Assembly (NCBI GenBank): GCA_916610825.1
Contig: OU744454.1
Location: 10,852,922 to 10,916,921 of the forward strand
Reading direction: 5' to 3'
Origin: Haliclystus octoradiatus
Lineage: Eukaryota; Cnidaria; Staurozoa; Stauromedusae; Haliclystidae
DNA: 64,000 nt
A program made the position numbers and the translations under genes. The notes beneath the pieces were generated by a model that had not been told where the DNA came from, ran no database searches, and saw nothing but the letters and a program-made list of their open reading frames with translations. This document shows, piece after piece, positions 59,231-64,000 of this stretch; the stretch's first letter is position 1; the number at the start of each line of letters is the position of its first letter.

Positions 59231-60676
59231 TCTATGGAAAGAACAAATGATTAGCCTCTTTGTAATACGAACCTCATTTTCATTTATAATTATCCTCTCT
59301 CACAGTTATTCGAAGAAGATCACATAATTACCATTAAACAAAAGGGTTACAAAAACGTGTCATATGACAACAAAACAAAGCGTATTTATTACAATATATA
59401 GTTTGAATACTGTATTCTGACGTATTATGTATAAATGTGTATTGTAACTTGTACAATTCAAAGTAAGCTCGTTTTAATAATAATATTGATGTATATTTGC
59501 AACAAACTATCCTGCAAAATATTTAAAAACATTTTAAAGATTATTTCAGGTCGACATTATCTATAAAGTTAAAGTTATATTGGCCATTGTTGGATTGTGT
59601 GTTCACTGTATTTGCTAAATATATTTCCGAGTCATTTCTTCATATCTATATACTATAGTTTTATTTAGTCCTTGGCCATTATATGACTAACTGACTAATT
59701 AAGGGACTGTATGTCAGTCAAGAACTCTTTGTTCGTTATTTTAGGGTTGTTTTATCCAGCTAATAATCCCCGTGTAAACTATGAATAAGATTAATATATG
59801 TTAGATTTAATTAAAAAATGATAGCTCCTTTTATTGTTAAGGGGATATTTATTTTTTATTTACATTTTCCTGACAATACCAGATTTTAAATGGAGATTAG
59901 AAATTTTCTAAAGCTCAAATCTCAGAATACTTTATATCGGATATGTTTAGTGCTTATTTCAGATTTTACAGACCTACAGATGGCATATTTCATAAGTTTA
60001 AGAATATAGTTATCAGAAATAATTATGGTTAATCGTATTTATATTTTAGTTAGCTGTTATGAAATGGAATGATGGAATTTATTTTTGTGACGTTTTGTTT
60101 TCTTGCTAAAACCACACTGGCAGGTGTTTTCGTCAAATCGAGACTAACTAAAAACGACTTCTCTTAAATTATCTTATTAAAACTATAAATATGTTATTTT
60201 GAAAATATTGACTTAAATTTTTATTCAACTCTTTGAATTCACATTGTTCTATGAAAGTTGATGGAGTAAAAACTTCAACTAATGGAATTTATTTATATAA
60301 TTTTTCATGTTTGTTTGTAACATATTTCTAGCTGTTTGCACGATAAATGACTCAAGTAATAACTATGAAAATTTTTTGTTGTTTCTAATAGCAACAGAAT
60401 TCGTTATAAATGATTAATGTCCCTTGAAAAGAATAGCTTCCAAGTTTTGTTGAGGTTATTTCATGCTTATTCAAGGCTTCGAATAAGAAATAGTCTTAAT
60501 ATTGGAAAAGTGGAAAGCTAATTAGCTTGTTGACTTAACAGAATTTTATAAAGATATATGGTATTAGGACAAATTTGCAAAATGTTATACGTTTAATAAA
60601 TTTATTTTTAATTTAAAACAAAATAACTAGACTGTAGTAATCAATTTTTTAAAACGCTTATCACAACCAGCAAGTC

Positions 60677-60764
60677 ATGAAAGCTCAAAGTAATGTCGCT
60701 GTTAATAATCAAACATGGACGTTTTATTTGGCTTCTGCATTTTTTCTAACAACATTTTCAAACG
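60677..60764 (+). CDS. Gene B exon 1: signal peptide
   Basis: 29 codons plus one base, with the same ATG context (CAAGTCATGAAA) as gene A. There are four protein changes from gene A (Thr to Ala, Leu to Val, Cys to Trp, Phe to Ser) and no silent change. The hydrophobic core is kept. Donor GTAAGC. Confidence 0.8.
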
Positions 60765-63700
60765 GTAAGCGATTTATTTAATTTCACTTGCATTTATTAT
60801 ACTTTTACTTCTATTTAACAAAACATTCTCGTTTATTTACCATGTTTTGCTATTTTTAGTTTATGGTTTAGCATGGATTGAAGAACCAGTCGATCCTTTT
60901 TATGCTCTTATTGGTGTGGAAACTACTTTAGCATGGAAATATGACTTGGAAAATGATACATTTGAGTATGCAAGATGGGGAAAAGTTGTGAATAATGTTA
61001 TAACAACATATGCTTCGCAGACAAATTTAAATTCCGGTGCAAACATTGGACAACCAAATGTTTATGGTTATATTGCGCCAGCTAGTTTGGTTATAAAGAA
61101 TGTTACTAGTATTATGAATAATGAAATCTTAGGATGCGAAGTCGAAGGTAACTCTGGTGACTCATTATCTAGCAAAACAACGTTACAAACTATAGGTAGG
61201 TCTGAATATTTGAACATTCAAATAATTAAAGGATTAGAATTAAAGATAAAACTCCTTAGTTTTGTACAATATTAGCCTCCATATTGTTCGAATCACATGA
61301 CTAAATATTGTGAATGTCGAATAGCACCAAATTCAAACAGGCATGTTTTTATTTTTCATAAGAGAAATTAAAAAGAGACTCGGAAAATATGTTTTTTCAA
61401 TGTATTTGCAATATGAACAAAAATATTAGAATTATTATTATGATGTAATACCTTCAAAAAATTGGAATTTTGAAAGCATATTAATAGTTCTATTGTTATC
61501 AAATATTGCAGGCTACTCCAAAGTACCACAACCAAAATTGATATTTGTGTATTGCAACATTATAACATATCGACCTGATCCGATATCGCACAACACTATA
61601 CGACTTTATTTTGATCCTTCTTAGACGAATCTATACAAAAGCATGCTTAATAATTTCCTTAACATGTTTTCGTTCAGATGGTATAATTCGTTTTTGGCTT
61701 ATTTTTAGGACTCGAAATACATGCTGTAGCGTACATATATATGCTTTATGTCGATAAAATATATTAAATTCTTGAAATCGCTGAAGCTCGTATCCCGATT
61801 GATTGGAGCCGACTAAATTTACGTGATAAGAAAAACTTGATTCAAATCGATACGTGTGGAAATGTCAATTCGCTATGTTGTATTCTAAAACGTTTTTACG
61901 ATTATTATCTTCTACCGAATGTATTCAACATGAGCTCTATCTATTTTTGCACATATCTGAGAAGCGTAAATTTGTACGTTCATTTATGAATAATCACATG
62001 TTTTCGCCTTCTGTCTTGAATTTACTTTAAATTATAAATATACTCTATAGTTATTCATATCGCTGATTCGCTTTATTTTTTGATTACAAACAAACGTAGA
62101 AATTATGAAATAGCACATTGCACGTTTTGAGACTTTGTCGTGTCAAAATAAAAACGTGGAAAACTTATTTCTAACATCAGAAGAAAATATTTGCTAGCGA
62201 TAAACCTTGCTCTTATAATCTGACGTTGCAAAATCTCAAATTTCTTCAAAAAGCGCTAATTTATTTTACATTTTTTAAAAAACCAAATGTCTTACCTTCC
62301 CAACATATAAGGAACCATAACTTGAGACTCGATGACTGTTCACGATGTAAAAAACATACGCTTATACAAAAGGAGGGGATAGTTTAAGATGTATATGTTT
62401 CTATCAACATTTTATAATCTTAGTCGAAATCACAATGGCTCCTTTCATTTTGAATTTGTTTTGTGTTGTGGGTTGAGCGATTCAAAATGGTTTAATATTG
62501 TTTCAGTTTTAATTTTTGTTTTAATTAATTGTACAACAAAATGTGACTATACATTATAGACAGCTGATTTTAATTCTGATATTTCAATCATAAAATAAAA
62601 TATCGTTCTGAAGCATTAATCTTTGAATAGAAATTACCTCTTTTCTTGCCATTTTTCATAAAACTTTGAAACACGTTGCTTTATTTATGATTATCAAAAC
62701 ATGTTTATACAGATAAAGGTCTTCCGAATGAATATAGTTGACATTTAAATAAATGTATGCTTGATTACATATTGAAATTTTCTCATATATCTATCTTTGA
62801 AAATATGAATACTCTTTATTTTATTAACGCTGTATATAATCCGGGGGAGGGGGTAACTTCCATTGCACTTCGACCGGCAGGGTCGTTCAAATGGAACTTT
62901 GGCAGAATGACCATAAAAAGTTTTCACATGATAAAAAAGATCCCCAAATATATTTTTATGAACGGCAGATTCAACCAAAAGAGATCAAAGAAAAAAATTT
63001 CATATGCAAAATTTATTTTGCACCATGAAAAACTTGCAAAGGAGTCAAAGGGATACCTAAAAAAAAAATGAACGTCCCCGTATACCCCAAGTATGGAAGT
63101 TACCACCGGGATAGTTGATCTAAATTGTAGTTAATACTTCAGTATAGGCTACTGCAGGCTTACTGCGTCTAACATAACATTATTTACGTAGCATGTGAAA
63201 GATAGTCCACACATTCCATATTGACATTTACACGAAGAAAAATCCAAATTATATCAACAATCATCTCATTGTCCTTATATTGTCCCGCGTTGCTTATCTT
63301 CAACATAACAATAATTTATACTGTTCGATTATCTACTCTGAGAGGTCTTCATCATCTTTCTAGCAATCGAAGAACGACTGTCAAATAGTTAAACCGAATT
63401 AAACATTGAAGCGAAAAGTGGTCTGTCTGACTAATCATGAAGTTAGTCTTCAATAATCACTCAGTAGAGCCTTGTTCAATAACACATCGAATGAATGGAA
63501 AATACGATTTTATATAACCTGTGAATGATATCTGAACTCATTTTAAGGCAGTCGTTTTCAAGGGAGTATGTGCCACGCGAAATTGCTCATTTTGGGTGTT
63601 TTTTGCTTCATTTTCAAAGATTGTTCAACAATAATTATGCGTCATTTGAACTCACGGAGTTGACCACTAGAAACAGGTGGCTGCAATATAGAGGTGATTG

Positions 63701-64000
63701 TCAGGCCCATGAAAAAACCTATTGGCTCGTGGGCCCCGAATAGATGATGGTGATTACGATTGAGATAGTTGTCTTATGATGATATGTATGGTTGATTTTT
63801 TCCAGCTTACAACATGACTGGGCAAAGTCCGTTAACAGTTGATCTTAATGAAGGAAATGCTGTATCGTTTTGGGTTACGTTCACGACGTCACTAGCACCG
63901 CCAAGTCATTCATTTGTGAATACAACATACGTTAATGATTTCACGCGAACACTAACACAGACTGGTATACAAGGAACATTATTAGTATATAACTATACAA
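60677..64000 (+). CDS. Ig-superfamily receptor, gene B (first three exons, cut by window end)
   Basis: Exons are 60677-60764 (signal peptide), 60860-61195 (V-like domain) and 63806 onward (cysteine-free Ig-like domain, open at the window end). Splice sites, phases and intron 1 length (95 bases) equal those of gene A, and intron 1 differs by about one base. Over the shared 619 coding bases I count 16 substitutions, 12 of them changing the protein. Intron 2 is 2.6 kb and lacks the LINE fragments of gene A. It is a tandem, same-strand paralogue, so an Ig receptor cluster probably continues to the right. Confidence 0.75.
60860..61195 (+). CDS. Gene B exon 2: V-set-like Ig domain
   Basis: 336 nt, phase 1-1, Trp in place of the B-strand Cys as in gene A (TTLAWKYD). 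Changes from gene A are Glu to Lys in that strand, Ile to Val (QPNVYGY), Val to Gly and Glu to Ser near the F-G turn (EGNSGDSLSS). The open frame runs on past the donor, but gene A and the GTAGGT donor show the exon ends at 61195. Confidence 0.75.
61196..63805 (+). other. Gene B intron 2
   Basis: 2.6-kb intron. Segments at 61395-61620 and 63140-63805 match gene A intron 2. It contains the MITE at 62841-63111. There is no gene. Confidence 0.6.
62841..63111. mobile_element. MITE with terminal inverted repeats
   Basis: The left end, CCGGGGGAGGGGGTAACTTC, and right end, GGAAGTTACCACCGGG, are inverted copies with a small indel. The 270-base interior is non-coding; open frames in it are chance. 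Relatives lie at 15241-15447, 48654-48850 and, inverted and decayed, 46861-47160. A 2-base flanking AT on both sides might be a target duplication, but this is weak. Confidence 0.65.
63806..64000 (+). CDS. Gene B exon 3, partial: Ig-like domain
   Basis: Starts after TTTTTTCCAG and matches gene A exon 3 with five base differences in 195 (Met to Val, Glu to Asp, Ile to Phe, two silent). It runs off the window. Confidence 0.75.

Larger units (their letters stand above)
51611..60676. other. Intergenic region between Ig genes A and B
   Basis: No convincing gene in about 9 kb. It holds a 1-kb diverged direct repeat (52540-53640 and 54660-55690), a perfect palindrome (52861-52891), two foldback elements (54085-54205 and 58987-59230) and otherwise AT-rich unique-looking sequence. 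Open frames are short, lack recognisable motifs and are not conserved between repeat copies. In 55900-58980 and 59240-60600 I see nothing else. Confidence 0.6.

Overview
The window is animal genomic DNA, AT-rich and without prokaryotic features. It carries a multi-exon immunoglobulin-superfamily receptor gene with phase-1 Ig exons and GT/AG introns, the start of a second copy of that gene, and a great deal of LINE, Gypsy, SINE and MITE DNA. It is most likely from a marine invertebrate; the phylum cannot be fixed from the sequence alone.

Layout. 1-3330: decayed Ty3/Gypsy pol on the + strand. 3707-50967: Ig receptor gene A, reconstructed here as signal peptide, eight Ig or Ig-like exons, one transmembrane exon and two short cytoplasmic exons (882 aa by my exon sum). 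It ends in a tyrosine motif (SEYVTV) that fits the ITIM consensus. Intron 2 holds about 3.9 kb of LINE fragments and a foldback palindrome that gene B lacks. Exons 6 and 7 are tandemly duplicated (6' and 7'). All of 15.7-45.5 kb, about 30 kb, lies exactly between the two halves of that duplication: a head-to-tail, same-strand array of LINEs separated by long (CTAT)n and (CATA)n microsatellites, with a 200-N assembly gap in the last one. 51-60.6 kb: intergenic, with foldback elements and a diverged 1-kb direct repeat. 60677-64000: the first three exons of paralogous gene B, cut by the window edge.

The LINE array has two lineages. The first (17.4-21.5 kb) is two 5'-truncated reverse-transcriptase copies of a CR1/Jockey-like type. 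The second (21.5-43.2 kb) is a group of three related families with ORF1 and an endonuclease/RT ORF2. In every copy that keeps the ORF1/ORF2 junction, the two ORFs are in the same frame and separated by one UGA, followed by CUA in three copies and CUC in one. The first conserved endonuclease motif (WNVEGLNG) lies between this stop and the first AUG of ORF2. ORF2 therefore looks as if it is made by stop-codon readthrough as an ORF1-ORF2 fusion. All three families also share a small 3' hairpin 16-19 nt before the CTAT tail, and all sit inside CTAT arrays, which points to microsatellite-targeted insertion.

The Ig gene is a candidate recognition or adhesion receptor with inhibitory-type signalling, in a tandem family whose membrane-distal exons differ mainly by amino-acid-changing substitutions. 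That role is inference. The exon structure, TM segment and motif are read directly from the sequence.
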